DNA from: Methanobacteriota archaeon
Lineage (GTDB): Archaea > Thermoplasmatota > Poseidoniia > Poseidoniales > Thalassarchaeaceae
Direction of reading: 5' to 3'
NCBI GenBank assembly: GCA_002727275.1
Contig: PBWO01000028.1
Location: 5,188 to 13,148, forward strand
Length of the DNA stretch: 7,961 bases
The notes beneath the pieces are model-generated. The model saw only the letters and a program-made list of their open reading frames with translations, was not told the origin of the DNA and did not search any database. Within the stretch, counting starts at the first letter, position 1, and each line of letters opens with the position of its first letter. Made by a program: the position numbers and the translations under genes. Shown piece after piece: positions 1-5,871 of this stretch.

Positions 1-20
1 CTCGATTCCGAATGAGTAAG

Positions 21-106
21 TGGCGCAGACGGAGAGATTTGAACTCCCGAGTCACAAGGACACCGGATTTCAAATCCGGCGCTATACCAGGCTAAGCGAC
101 GTCTGC
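21..106 (-). tRNA. tRNA-Ser (anticodon UGA), CCA encoded
   Basis: This folds as a class II tRNA on the minus strand. The 7-bp acceptor stem pairs GCAGACG (106-100) with CGTCTGC (31-25). The D arm has a GCT/AGC stem. The anticodon arm pairs CCGGA with TCCGG around the loop TTTGAAA, so the anticodon is TGA (70-72 on the plus strand), reading UCA serine codons. The long variable arm has a GTC/GAC stem, and the T arm pairs GGGAG with CTCTC around TTCAAAT. The discriminator base is G, as expected for serine, and CCA follows it directly (21-23), so the 3' end is genome-encoded. No intron is seen. It lies 43 nt beyond the coxD stop on the same strand and could be processed from a cox read-through transcript or have its own weak promoter. 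Confidence 0.95.
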
Positions 107-149
107 AGCAGTCTTGCGAGAGGGTAGTTATCCATGAATCCTTTCGGAC

Positions 150-509
150 TCAAAGGCCGTAGTTACCCGGTCTACACCAGTCAGGTAGACCAATTCCTGC
201 ATCTGGATGAGTAAGTCCGATGAACAGAACCATGATGATGATGAAGAAGGCCGGGAACAGTGCTGTTAATGTCAGAATTCCAGAATCATTCTCGCCCCAC
301 AGATGCATGAAGATTGCAGCTATCATGATGAACTTTGGAATCGCGATAATAGTTAGAATCCACAGGGTAATCTGCCTTTCAGTCATCCCTAGGTCCTCTG
401 CAGTAGAGCCTAAGTCAGCCCCAACTGCAAGCACCTCAATCAGTGTGAGAATCATCAGGCCGTAGAAGTTCATCCAGTATGCATCTACTCCGAGAATCTT
501 GTGTGACAT
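150..509 (-). CDS. coxD: Cytochrome c oxidase subunit IV (prokaryotic type)
   Basis: A 119-residue integral membrane protein with three hydrophobic helices (about residues 13-31, 48-70 and 78-100). This is the usual size and topology of the small prokaryotic oxidase subunit IV found in caa3/bo3-type operons. The family hallmark is visible: a lysine at the start of the second half of helix 2 (K59) followed by the FMHLWGE signature (67-73). The subunit sits at the edge of the oxidase complex in the cytoplasmic membrane and is thought to stabilise subunits I and III; it carries no redox centre. It is the last gene of the operon, 9 nt after coxC. Its ATG is preceded by GAGGT (520-516) at 6-nt spacing, and that SD overlaps the coxC stop codon, which suggests translational coupling. 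Confidence is high from position and motif, although the family diverges strongly in sequence. Confidence 0.9.
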   Translation of the reverse strand: MSHKILGVDAYWMNFYGLMILTLIEVLAVGADLGSTAEDLGMTERQITLWILTIIAIPKFIMIAAIFMHLWGENDSGILTLTALFPAFFIIIMVLFIGLTHPDAGIGLPDWCRPGNYGL

Positions 510-518
510 GTGATTACC

Positions 519-1598
519 TCAATACAGATAGAAGAATGGGAAGACTAGAACCCAGACCAAGTCGACGAAGTGCCAGTACAATCCGAAGTACTCAATTGAC
601 ACAGCGCTCTGAGGGTTGTAAGCCCCAGTCCAGGCCTTGAATGTTAGATACGCCAGCCCAACGATTCCAACTAGCACGTGCAAACCGTGTGTTCCAGTAG
701 TGACATAGAACAGAGTAGCACTGACTCGGATGTTTGCTATCATGTGAGCACCAGTCGCCTCATCGACGTAGGAGTGATGCGAGTAATGGTCGTTGGTGAT
801 TAGGTAATGCTCGGCGTATAGCGACTTGATGGTGGAGTCACCGTGATTGTACTCGTGTAGGAACTCGGGTAGCGGGAAGCCGATGAACCACTCAACCATC
901 TTCAGCGTCAGGAACAGGGTCGCAAGCAGGGTTGTCGCACCGAGGTATCTGTAGATGCGCTTCCTTCGAACTTCCTCGTCCACGCTACCCACTGGTTTGT
1001 GCGCCCAGCGCAGGGCCTGTACGATAGTGAATGAAGAGATGATCAGGGCGAAGGTGTTGATGGCCCCAGGCGCCAGATGGAACCAACTAGATGCAATCAG
1101 ATGGCTGGCCGGCTCAAAGCAGGTGACTGCGACTCCGTCCTGCCATCCCTCGGGATTGGTGACGGGGTCGAACATCCCTCTTTCGAATATGGTGTCACAC
1201 CTTGGAATTCCCTGTCTGTAACGCATGTAGGTGGAGAATAGAGAACTAAAAATCATCATCTCAGACATCAGGAAGACCCACATCCCGACCTTCCTAATCT
1301 GGATGTGCTTGAAAGGAACTCCAGTAGATATTGGTTCGTATGTTCCATCGAATGACATATCTTGTCTCCACCAGACAAACAGCCCAATACCGATTACCGC
1401 TATACCTACGATAACCAGAGGTAGGTACCACATGTCGAACTCGCCGAAACTGAACAGACCTCCGAAGGTCAGCAAGAATACTCCAATTCCAATTGACATC
1501 ACCAGCGGCGACCAAGAGTTGTGCGGGGCACCATGGCCCCAATCGTGTGGCCCCCATGGACTGGGATGGTCTTCATGATCGTGGTAACCACCGCTCAA
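519..1598 (-). CDS. coxC: Cytochrome c oxidase subunit III with enlarged outer loops
   Basis: A 359-residue homologue of haem-copper oxidase subunit III, longer than the usual 200-270. Seven membrane helices are visible (about 31-52, 57-77, 103-123, 176-198, 217-238, 293-322, 338-357). Conserved family marks are E113 in helix 3 (MSEMMIF), the TGTHGLHVLVG helix-6 signature near 301-311, and a final helix with YWHFVDLVW. The subunit binds lipid near the D-channel mouth and supports sustained turnover; it has no redox metal. Extra material includes a histidine-rich N-terminus (six His within residues 6-26), a loop with two cysteines (C134, C160) between helices 3 and 4, and a histidine-rich loop (about 240-292) between helices 5 and 6. 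The positive-inside rule (RRKR at 211-214) puts both loops outside. The start is TTG, overlapping the coxA stop as TTGA, with a strong GGAGGG SD 6 nt upstream. The next internal Met (34) would remove the His-rich tail. Confidence 0.96.
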   Translation of the reverse strand: MSGGYHDHEDHPSPWGPHDWGHGAPHNSWSPLVMSIGIGVFLLTFGGLFSFGEFDMWYLPLVIVGIAVIGIGLFVWWRQDMSFDGTYEPISTGVPFKHIQIRKVGMWVFLMSEMMIFSSLFSTYMRYRQGIPRCDTIFERGMFDPVTNPEGWQDGVAVTCFEPASHLIASSWFHLAPGAINTFALIISSFTIVQALRWAHKPVGSVDEEVRRKRIYRYLGATTLLATLFLTLKMVEWFIGFPLPEFLHEYNHGDSTIKSLYAEHYLITNDHYSHHSYVDEATGAHMIANIRVSATLFYVTTGTHGLHVLVGIVGLAYLTFKAWTGAYNPQSAVSIEYFGLYWHFVDLVWVLVFPFFYLY

Positions 1599-3913
1599 TG
1601 CGAACCCTCCTCTGGTGAATCATCTGAAACCATCAATCTGCGGAAAATCTGTCCGAAAATACCCGGCTCATTGGCTACATGTTCGTTTGCATCCTTGAGT
1701 TCAGGTAGGTTGTGTGGATCGAAACTTGGCGTAGGAGGAGGAGAAGTAGTCATCCACTCGAATGACCAGCCGCCCCATGGGTCAGCAGGAGCCTTTTCTC
1801 CTCTGACTAGTGACTTGATCATATTGTAGACCATAATCAGATTGCTAGCGAAGAAGAGGAATGCCGATATAGAAATCAGCATGTTCCAGTCTGCAGACCA
1901 CTCGGGCAGGGCATTGAAGTCGTCAGTAGTGATGTAGTATGTATGAGTCCTACGAATCATACCCACGACACCTAGCCTGTGCATAGGCCAGAACAGTGCG
2001 TTGTAGGAGATGAATGCAGTAAGGAAGTGTAGCACACCCAACCTCTCATCCAGCATCCTTCCAGTCATCTTTGGATACCAGTAGTATATCGCAGCGAAGA
2101 ATCCGAAGACCGTTCCACCCACCAGCACATAGTGGAAATGGGCAACAACGAAGTATGTCTCATGCAAGTGCACATCCATTGCCATAGAAGGGAAGAACAT
2201 ACCAGAGATTCCACCCAGAGTGAATGTCACCAAGAAGCCCAGAGTCCACAGAGTATGCGTCCTGTAGACTAGAGAACCTCCATGCATCGTTTTGAGCCAG
2301 TTGAAAATCTTGATTCCCGTGGGCACGGCAACTAACATAGTAGTAAGCATAGTTACGAATCGAAGTGTTGGCGACATACCTGAGGTGAACATATGGTGAC
2401 CGTATACGATGAACGAAACTAGACCGATTCCTGCCATGGCGTAGACCATCGACTTGTATCCGAAAATCGACCTTCGGGCACTGGTGGCGATGACTTCCGA
2501 TATCACTCCGAAGGCGGGAACTATGACAACGTACACTTCAGGGTGCCCGAAGTACCAGAACAAGTGACTCCACAGCAACGGATCTCCTCCGGCTGCGACA
2601 TCGTAGAATGCAGTTCCAATAGTACGATCTAGATATACCTGAATCAGACCGACACCGAATGCAGGGATGGAAAGGAACAACATCAGATTGGCGACCAGTA
2701 TAGACCAGGTGAAAAGAGGCATCTGGAACCAGCCCATTCCGGGCGCTCGCATTACCGCCATTGTGGTGAGGAAGTTAATCCCAGTCAACGTTGAAGATGC
2801 TACCAACATTAACTGCCCTGCAGCCCACATACTGACTCCTGAGTGAGTGGTTTCGGTCACGACATAAGGGGCGTAACCAGTCCATCCTGTGTCAGCACCC
2901 TGACCGCTAAACACTCCTGTGAAGATTAGTAGGGCTGCAACGGGCTGGAGCCAGAACGACATCGCGTTGAGGCGAGGGAAGGCTAAGTCGGGAGCTCCTA
3001 TCTGTAGAGGGACGATCCAATTGGCAAATCCGGCTATCAGCGGCATCGCTGCTAGGAAAATCATCGTCGTACCGTGCAAGGTGAAGAATTGATTGTAATA
3101 GTCCTGTGAGATGAAGTCGTTACCTGGGACTGCAAGCTGCATCCTCATCATCAGAGCCATGATTCCACCTACTCCGAGGAAGAAGAGACCCTGAACGAAG
3201 TACAGAGTTCCTATCTTCTTGTGGTCGGTACTAGTCAGCCACTCGGAAATCCAAGGAGCGAAGTTTTCCCAATCGAAACTGTCAGGATTCTTCCTGTAGA
3301 AGATGTACGCGACGACAATCGACAGCATCACACCAGAGATTACCACTAGAGCGGCTAGTACCTTGAACGGGTCAACGTCAGGAAGAGGGGCGTCTCCGAA
3401 TCCGAGTACTGTGACATCAGCCCGATTCCACATGTCCCCGCTGGAACCGCCATCACCTTCGTTACCATTCACCGAGTTCACATGCAGGACGAAATCGACA
3501 TTGGCTCCATTCTCGGGAGCGGTCCAGTCCAGAGTCCAACTCCGCTGGTCGTTACCGGACTCGGAGTGGCTGGCCTCGGCTGGTCCCCATAGTTGAGTTG
3601 AGTCATCCGCAGTTGCGAATGTACCATCACTCGCCCAGAGATTGAATCCTCCTAGGTTCATGTTGCCATCGACACTTGGTCCGCCCGAGAACGAGACAGT
3701 AACCGCATACGTCTCTGATGCGTTGTATGTTTCAGGCAGGCCAGAGATAGAAGCAGTCACCGAAGAGCTGGTTTCTGTACCGTGGCAGTTGCACCCTGTG
3801 TCTTTGACACCAGATATGCCGGATGGCAGCGAGGTTACTGCAGGTACGACGACAATGGCAAAAGCAAGCATAGCCATCAAGGCGAGCCTATGCGAAGTCG
3901 AACTCTTACTCAT
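1595..3913 (-). CDS. coxA: Cytochrome c oxidase subunit I fused to an exported N-terminal domain
   Basis: A 772-residue catalytic subunit that reduces O2 to water and pumps protons. The canonical core runs from about 225 to 735. Visible ligands are H280 and H594 (low-spin haem a), H592 (haem a3), and H457, H506 and H507 (CuB). Also visible are Y461, the probable cross-linked tyrosine, E459 of GHPEVY, D309 and N316 (D channel), K535 in PTGIK (K channel) and R654-R655 (haem propionates). This marks an A1-type oxidase. The first ~210 residues are extra: a signal-like helix (10-26), a beta-rich domain (about 30-180) with C41-N-C43-H44, and an added helix (183-206) followed by YRKN. The domain pattern, CHG near the start followed by alternating strands and an NSVNGNEG..GD stretch, resembles Reeler-like/choice-of-anchor-V domains. 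The added helix runs out to in, so the core topology is preserved. The ATG has GGAG 7 nt upstream, inside the coxB stop region. Confidence 0.98.
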   Translation of the reverse strand: MSKSSTSHRLALMAMLAFAIVVVPAVTSLPSGISGVKDTGCNCHGTETSSSVTASISGLPETYNASETYAVTVSFSGGPSVDGNMNLGGFNLWASDGTFATADDSTQLWGPAEASHSESGNDQRSWTLDWTAPENGANVDFVLHVNSVNGNEGDGGSSGDMWNRADVTVLGFGDAPLPDVDPFKVLAALVVISGVMLSIVVAYIFYRKNPDSFDWENFAPWISEWLTSTDHKKIGTLYFVQGLFFLGVGGIMALMMRMQLAVPGNDFISQDYYNQFFTLHGTTMIFLAAMPLIAGFANWIVPLQIGAPDLAFPRLNAMSFWLQPVAALLIFTGVFSGQGADTGWTGYAPYVVTETTHSGVSMWAAGQLMLVASSTLTGINFLTTMAVMRAPGMGWFQMPLFTWSILVANLMLFLSIPAFGVGLIQVYLDRTIGTAFYDVAAGGDPLLWSHLFWYFGHPEVYVVIVPAFGVISEVIATSARRSIFGYKSMVYAMAGIGLVSFIVYGHHMFTSGMSPTLRFVTMLTTMLVAVPTGIKIFNWLKTMHGGSLVYRTHTLWTLGFLVTFTLGGISGMFFPSMAMDVHLHETYFVVAHFHYVLVGGTVFGFFAAIYYWYPKMTGRMLDERLGVLHFLTAFISYNALFWPMHRLGVVGMIRRTHTYYITTDDFNALPEWSADWNMLISISAFLFFASNLIMVYNMIKSLVRGEKAPADPWGGWSFEWMTTSPPPTPSFDPHNLPELKDANEHVANEPGIFGQIFRRLMVSDDSPEEGSH
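1605..1610 (-). promoter_or_regulatory. Shine-Dalgarno GGAGGG for the TTG start of coxC
   Basis: GGAGGG lies inside the last codons of coxA, 6 nt before the TTG at 1598-1596. The TTG overlaps the coxA TGA as TTGA. The strong SD supports use of the non-ATG start and implies termination-reinitiation coupling of CoxC to CoxA. Confidence 0.7.
3374..3826 (-). other. Exported Reeler-like/choice-of-anchor-V-type domain of CoxA
   Basis: This marks residues about 30-180 of CoxA, between the signal-like helix and the extra transmembrane helix. The segment is Ser/Gly/Asn/Asp rich, lacks long hydrophobic runs and shows alternating beta-strand patterns (VTASISGL, YAVTVSF, FNLWASDG, SWTLDWTAP, DFVLHVN). 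It has a Cys-Asn-Cys-His-Gly motif at 41-45 near its start. The order of CHG motif, Y..tYtVtV strand, GF.L.a.dG strand, W...WtAP strand and an N..NGNEG..GD turn matches my recollection of the choice-of-anchor-V/Reeler-like fold seen in secreted proteins; a profile search was not possible. Its function is unknown; adhesion, metal or haem binding, or partner docking are all possible. Confidence 0.65.
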
Positions 3914-3917
3914 CTAA

Positions 3918-4628
3918 TCACTCCACAGAAATCTGTGCCGTCATGTATGCGTGATTGTCACCACAGTACTCTGCACAAAGCATCAAAAAAGAAGTCTCCT
4001 CAACAGCGGGCATCCATAGGTATGTCACTTGCCCGGGAACGACATCCTCCATCATCCCGAAGTCATGATTCTTCACAGCGTGAGTAACATCAATCGAAGT
4101 CATCGTAGCGAGATAGGTCTCTCCAGTCTTCAGTATGAGGTGAGGCTTTAGCTCGCCCTCGACAGTGGCATAACCTGTAGAACACAATTCTTCGGAAAGT
4201 CCGTAACAGTCAAACTCCCAAAACCACTGCTGACCTTCTATGCCAATATCGTGGTAGCAATCTGATCTGACATATCCACTTGAATCGATATAATTGTTCG
4301 AAGATTGTCCTTCTTCACATTCGCTACCGTGGTAGCCGTCAGGACCAGTCTGACTCCAAACCGCATCTAGAGGAGCCCATGAGATGTAGGTCAGCCAGAC
4401 TATGAGAATAAAGGGCAGAACAGTCCATGCTACTTCGAGTCTGAGATTATCGTATTCCTTTGGAAATACGCCCACTTCTAGATCGTCTATGTTGGGACTC
4501 TCTCCTTCCTTTGCGCGATAGAAGAAGGAGTGGTGGTAGAGCCAACCGAAAGCGACGGCGCCGACCACTATCGACCAGAACATGTAGTCATCCCAAATAG
4601 CATCGAATAGAGGTGTAATGCTATCCAT
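3918..4628 (-). CDS. coxB: Cytochrome c oxidase subunit II (CuA protein)
   Basis: A 236-residue subunit II that accepts electrons from a soluble or membrane-attached one-electron donor through CuA and passes them to haem a. Two N-terminal membrane helices (about 16-35 and 65-84) precede an exported cupredoxin domain. The CuA set is complete: H183 in DVTHA, then C218, E220, C222, H226 and M229 in the C-x3-C-x3-H-x2-M signature. W135/W137 in QQWFWEF match the aromatic electron-entry region. The intact CuA site marks a cytochrome c/cupredoxin oxidase, not a quinol oxidase. An insert after helix 2 and the start of the cupredoxin domain contain four extra cysteines (C104, C124, C141, C149). No lipobox and no C-terminal haem c domain are present. 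I chose the ATG at 4628 because AGGGG lies 6 nt upstream; an in-frame TTG at 4646 would add six residues. It is first in the operon, 4 nt before coxA. Confidence 0.96.
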   Translation of the reverse strand: MDSITPLFDAIWDDYMFWSIVVGAVAFGWLYHHSFFYRAKEGESPNIDDLEVGVFPKEYDNLRLEVAWTVLPFILIVWLTYISWAPLDAVWSQTGPDGYHGSECEEGQSSNNYIDSSGYVRSDCYHDIGIEGQQWFWEFDCYGLSEELCSTGYATVEGELKPHLILKTGETYLATMTSIDVTHAVKNHDFGMMEDVVPGQVTYLWMPAVEETSFLMLCAEYCGDNHAYMTAQISVE

Positions 4629-4634
4629 CCCAAT

Positions 4635-4639
4635 CCCCT
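4635..4639 (-). promoter_or_regulatory. Shine-Dalgarno AGGGG selecting the coxB ATG
   Basis: AGGGG on the minus strand sits 6 nt upstream of the ATG at 4628-4626. If translation began at the TTG at 4646 this element would lie inside the coding sequence, so it favours the ATG start. Confidence 0.5.
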
Positions 4640-4662
4640 GATGCAATGCGCACGAAACCCCC

Positions 4663-4672
4663 TCATAAGTAT
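4663..4672 (-). promoter_or_regulatory. Candidate TATA box of the cox operon
   Basis: The minus strand reads ATACTTATGA here, an A/T-rich island in an otherwise GC-rich upstream region. A start site about 25-27 nt downstream would fall near 4641, giving a leader of about 13 nt that contains the AGGGG SD before the coxB ATG. This fits an archaeal promoter. It is a motif and spacing judgement only; no strong BRE is evident. Confidence 0.45.
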
Positions 4673-4756
4673 CGCGGAATCATCATCCGGAAGGCCCAAA
4701 CTAGAAGCTCGATGGACGAGTTCAAGAGAACCTCCTCATGAGCCATAACCACATGA

Positions 4757-4781
4757 CCTCGGATTCACCTCGAAATCGAGG
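4757..4781. promoter_or_regulatory. Dyad element in the coxB/Toprim divergent region
   Basis: A perfect inverted repeat CCTCGA-AA-TCGAGG (4768-4781) is preceded exactly 11 bp upstream by another CCTCG half-site (4757-4761). The half-sites therefore repeat at about one helical turn. The element is centred about 35 bp upstream of the Toprim ATG and about 147 bp upstream of coxB, so it is a candidate operator for the rightward gene or both genes. The cognate regulator is unknown; the nearby Lrp-family gene is one candidate. Confidence 0.35.
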
Positions 4782-4798
4782 CATGTCGCCCATATGAT

Positions 4799-4804
4799 AG
4801 GTGG
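4799..4804 (+). promoter_or_regulatory. Shine-Dalgarno AGGTGG of the Toprim gene
   Basis: AGGTGG is placed 5 nt before the ATG at 4810. The upstream in-frame GTG at 4801 is part of this SD, so it is unlikely to be the start codon. Confidence 0.6.
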
Positions 4805-4809
4805 CTGAG

Positions 4810-5331
4810 ATGTCAGAGAGAGAAGGGCAGGGAGATTGGGCCGATGAACGTGCTCGTAGAGTAGGCCCTCCGGACAGAGAGATTCGGTTTCGAGCCGCCG
4901 CCAAGGCGATTGCGTCAAGCATCAGAAGGAACCGTTCCGGAGAGGGCAATCCCGATTGTCCAATCCTAGTCGAGGGATTGAGAGATGAGAAGGCACTCAG
5001 AGAACTTGGATTCTCCGGCATCGTAGAGCGAATCAACAGAGGCTGGGATAGATCGAGATTAGTCGCATATCTACACGACACCTATGGGACCCGAAATCTT
5101 GTTGACAAGGGTCCGCCATTGATTCTACTGATGGACTGGGACAGGACTGGGGGGAGGCTACAGACAGTACTGAGGGATCGATTGATGGCAATGGACATTC
5201 CAGTCGATGAGGATTTGCGGACCGTACTTCTGAGAGTGATGAAACCGGAGGCTAGGACCATCGAGGCACTAGCCCCTCACTCGCGCAACCTGAATCCTAT
5301 GATTGAGGAGTTTCTGGATGACCCGGAGTAG
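4810..5331 (+). CDS. Small stand-alone Toprim-domain protein
   Basis: A 173-residue soluble protein with a Toprim fold. Motif 1 is ILVEGLRDEKAL (about 52-63), with the catalytic-type glutamate E55. Motif 2 is LMDWDRTGG (107-115), with the acidic pair D109 and D111 expected to bind Mg2+. Toprim domains occur in primases, topoisomerases, RNase M5, RecR and OLD nucleases. Short single-domain archaeal versions exist in the small primase-like/RNase M5-like group, and this protein looks most like those. Its substrate cannot be told from sequence. The N-terminal ~45 residues are charged and basic, which suggests nucleic-acid contact. The gene is transcribed away from the cox operon and converges on the Lrp-family gene with no intergenic base. 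The start is set by AGGTGG 5 nt upstream of this ATG. Confidence 0.8.
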   Translation: MSEREGQGDWADERARRVGPPDREIRFRAAAKAIASSIRRNRSGEGNPDCPILVEGLRDEKALRELGFSGIVERINRGWDRSRLVAYLHDTYGTRNLVDKGPPLILLMDWDRTGGRLQTVLRDRLMAMDIPVDEDLRTVLLRVMKPEARTIEALAPHSRNLNPMIEEFLDDPE

Positions 5332-5340
5332 TTACTCGGG
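5322..5340. terminator. Hairpin spanning two abutting convergent stop codons
   Basis: CCCGGAG and CTCGGG pair around TAGTTA with one bulged G, and the inner bases TA/TA extend the symmetry. The TAG of the Toprim gene (5329-5331) and the TAA of the Lrp gene (5332-5334, minus strand) form the loop. The near-symmetry means both transcripts could form the hairpin, consistent with a bidirectional terminator or mRNA end-stabiliser. No strong U-tract follows on either strand, so a terminator role is uncertain. Confidence 0.35.
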
Positions 5341-5781
5341 AAGTACAGTAGAACTCTCTTTTACGGTGTTGAGAACAAGGTGGGTTACTGAACTCTCGAC
5401 ACCATCAATCGAAATCACGTTCTTCGAAAGATCATCGAGGTCTCTTCTGTCTCGGGCCCTAGCGATAATCATCGAATCGAATTCACCTGTCACGTCGTAA
5501 GCCCCGTAGACTCGGTTGTCTTTCGCGATTTTTTCCTGTATCTCAATTAGTCTGCCCTTCTGAATACGGAGCCCGATTACAACCGTGAGTTCCCATCCAG
5601 ATAGTTCAGGGTCCAGCTGCACGCTATAACCGCGTATCACCCCAGCTCCCTCCAGCCTTCGCACACGATTGCTCACAGTCCCTAAGGAGACGCCCGCTTG
5701 CTCAGCGATGCTTCGCATCGATGCACGAGCATCACTCTGCAGTACTGAGATGATTCGTCGATCGGTCTCGTCGAGCATCAT
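5332..5781 (-). CDS. Lrp/AsnC-family transcriptional regulator
   Basis: A protein of 149 residues, the typical Lrp/AsnC length, starting MMLDETDRR. The N-terminal winged helix-turn-helix covers about residues 3-52, with a recognition helix in VSLGTVSNRVRRLE (31-44) and GVIRGY after it. The C-terminal RAM/ligand-sensing domain covers about 65-140 and includes VTGEFDSMIIARARD (97-111), the usual effector-pocket and dimer segment. Members form dimers to octamers on DNA and sense amino acids or act locally; the ligand here is unknown. An upstream ATG at 5823 would add 14 residues that do not resemble the family, so I prefer the inner Met pair. An A/T-rich AAAATAC (5797-5803) about 20 nt upstream could be its TATA box, implying near-leaderless initiation. 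It lies 90 nt downstream of the methyltransferase on the same strand and abuts the Toprim gene tail to tail. Confidence 0.92.
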   Translation of the reverse strand: MMLDETDRRIISVLQSDARASMRSIAEQAGVSLGTVSNRVRRLEGAGVIRGYSVQLDPELSGWELTVVIGLRIQKGRLIEIQEKIAKDNRVYGAYDVTGEFDSMIIARARDRRDLDDLSKNVISIDGVESSVTHLVLNTVKESSTVLPE

Positions 5782-5829
5782 TCCACCGGGATTGGAGTAT
5801 TTTGGTAGCAGGCTATTGAACATATGCTA

Positions 5830-5847
5830 CGACTTTCGCAATTGTCG
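5830..5847. promoter_or_regulatory. Imperfect palindrome upstream of the Lrp-family gene
   Basis: CGAC...GTCG outer arms with a central GC give an 18-bp imperfect dyad between the methyltransferase stop and the regulator start. Lrp-family regulators often bind imperfect palindromes upstream of their own gene, so this is a possible autoregulatory site. The arms match at only 12 of 18 positions, so chance is a real alternative. Confidence 0.2.
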
Positions 5848-5871
5848 TGACAGAGCGTTCAACTTCAGAGG

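Noticed and set aside
955..1578. Plus-strand and alternate-frame open frames over coxC
   Set aside because: They mirror the coxC coding frame, with no SD, no recognisable motif and no conserved composition.
3642..4087. Plus-strand open frames opposite the coxA 5' end and coxB
   Set aside because: They lie wholly over well-conserved minus-strand oxidase genes and show no domain character, so they are antisense shadows.
3918..4628. Quinol oxidase (bo3-type) subunit II
   Set aside because: All CuA ligands are present, and quinol oxidases have lost them.
4629..4646. Upstream TTG start for coxB, adding six residues
   Set aside because: AGGGG lies at proper spacing before the inner ATG (4628) and would be inside the coding region if the TTG were used. 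The six extra residues match no family feature.
4722..5081. Minus-strand open frames opposite the Toprim gene
   Set aside because: The plus-strand frame carries both Toprim acidic motifs and a good SD; the antisense frames have neither.
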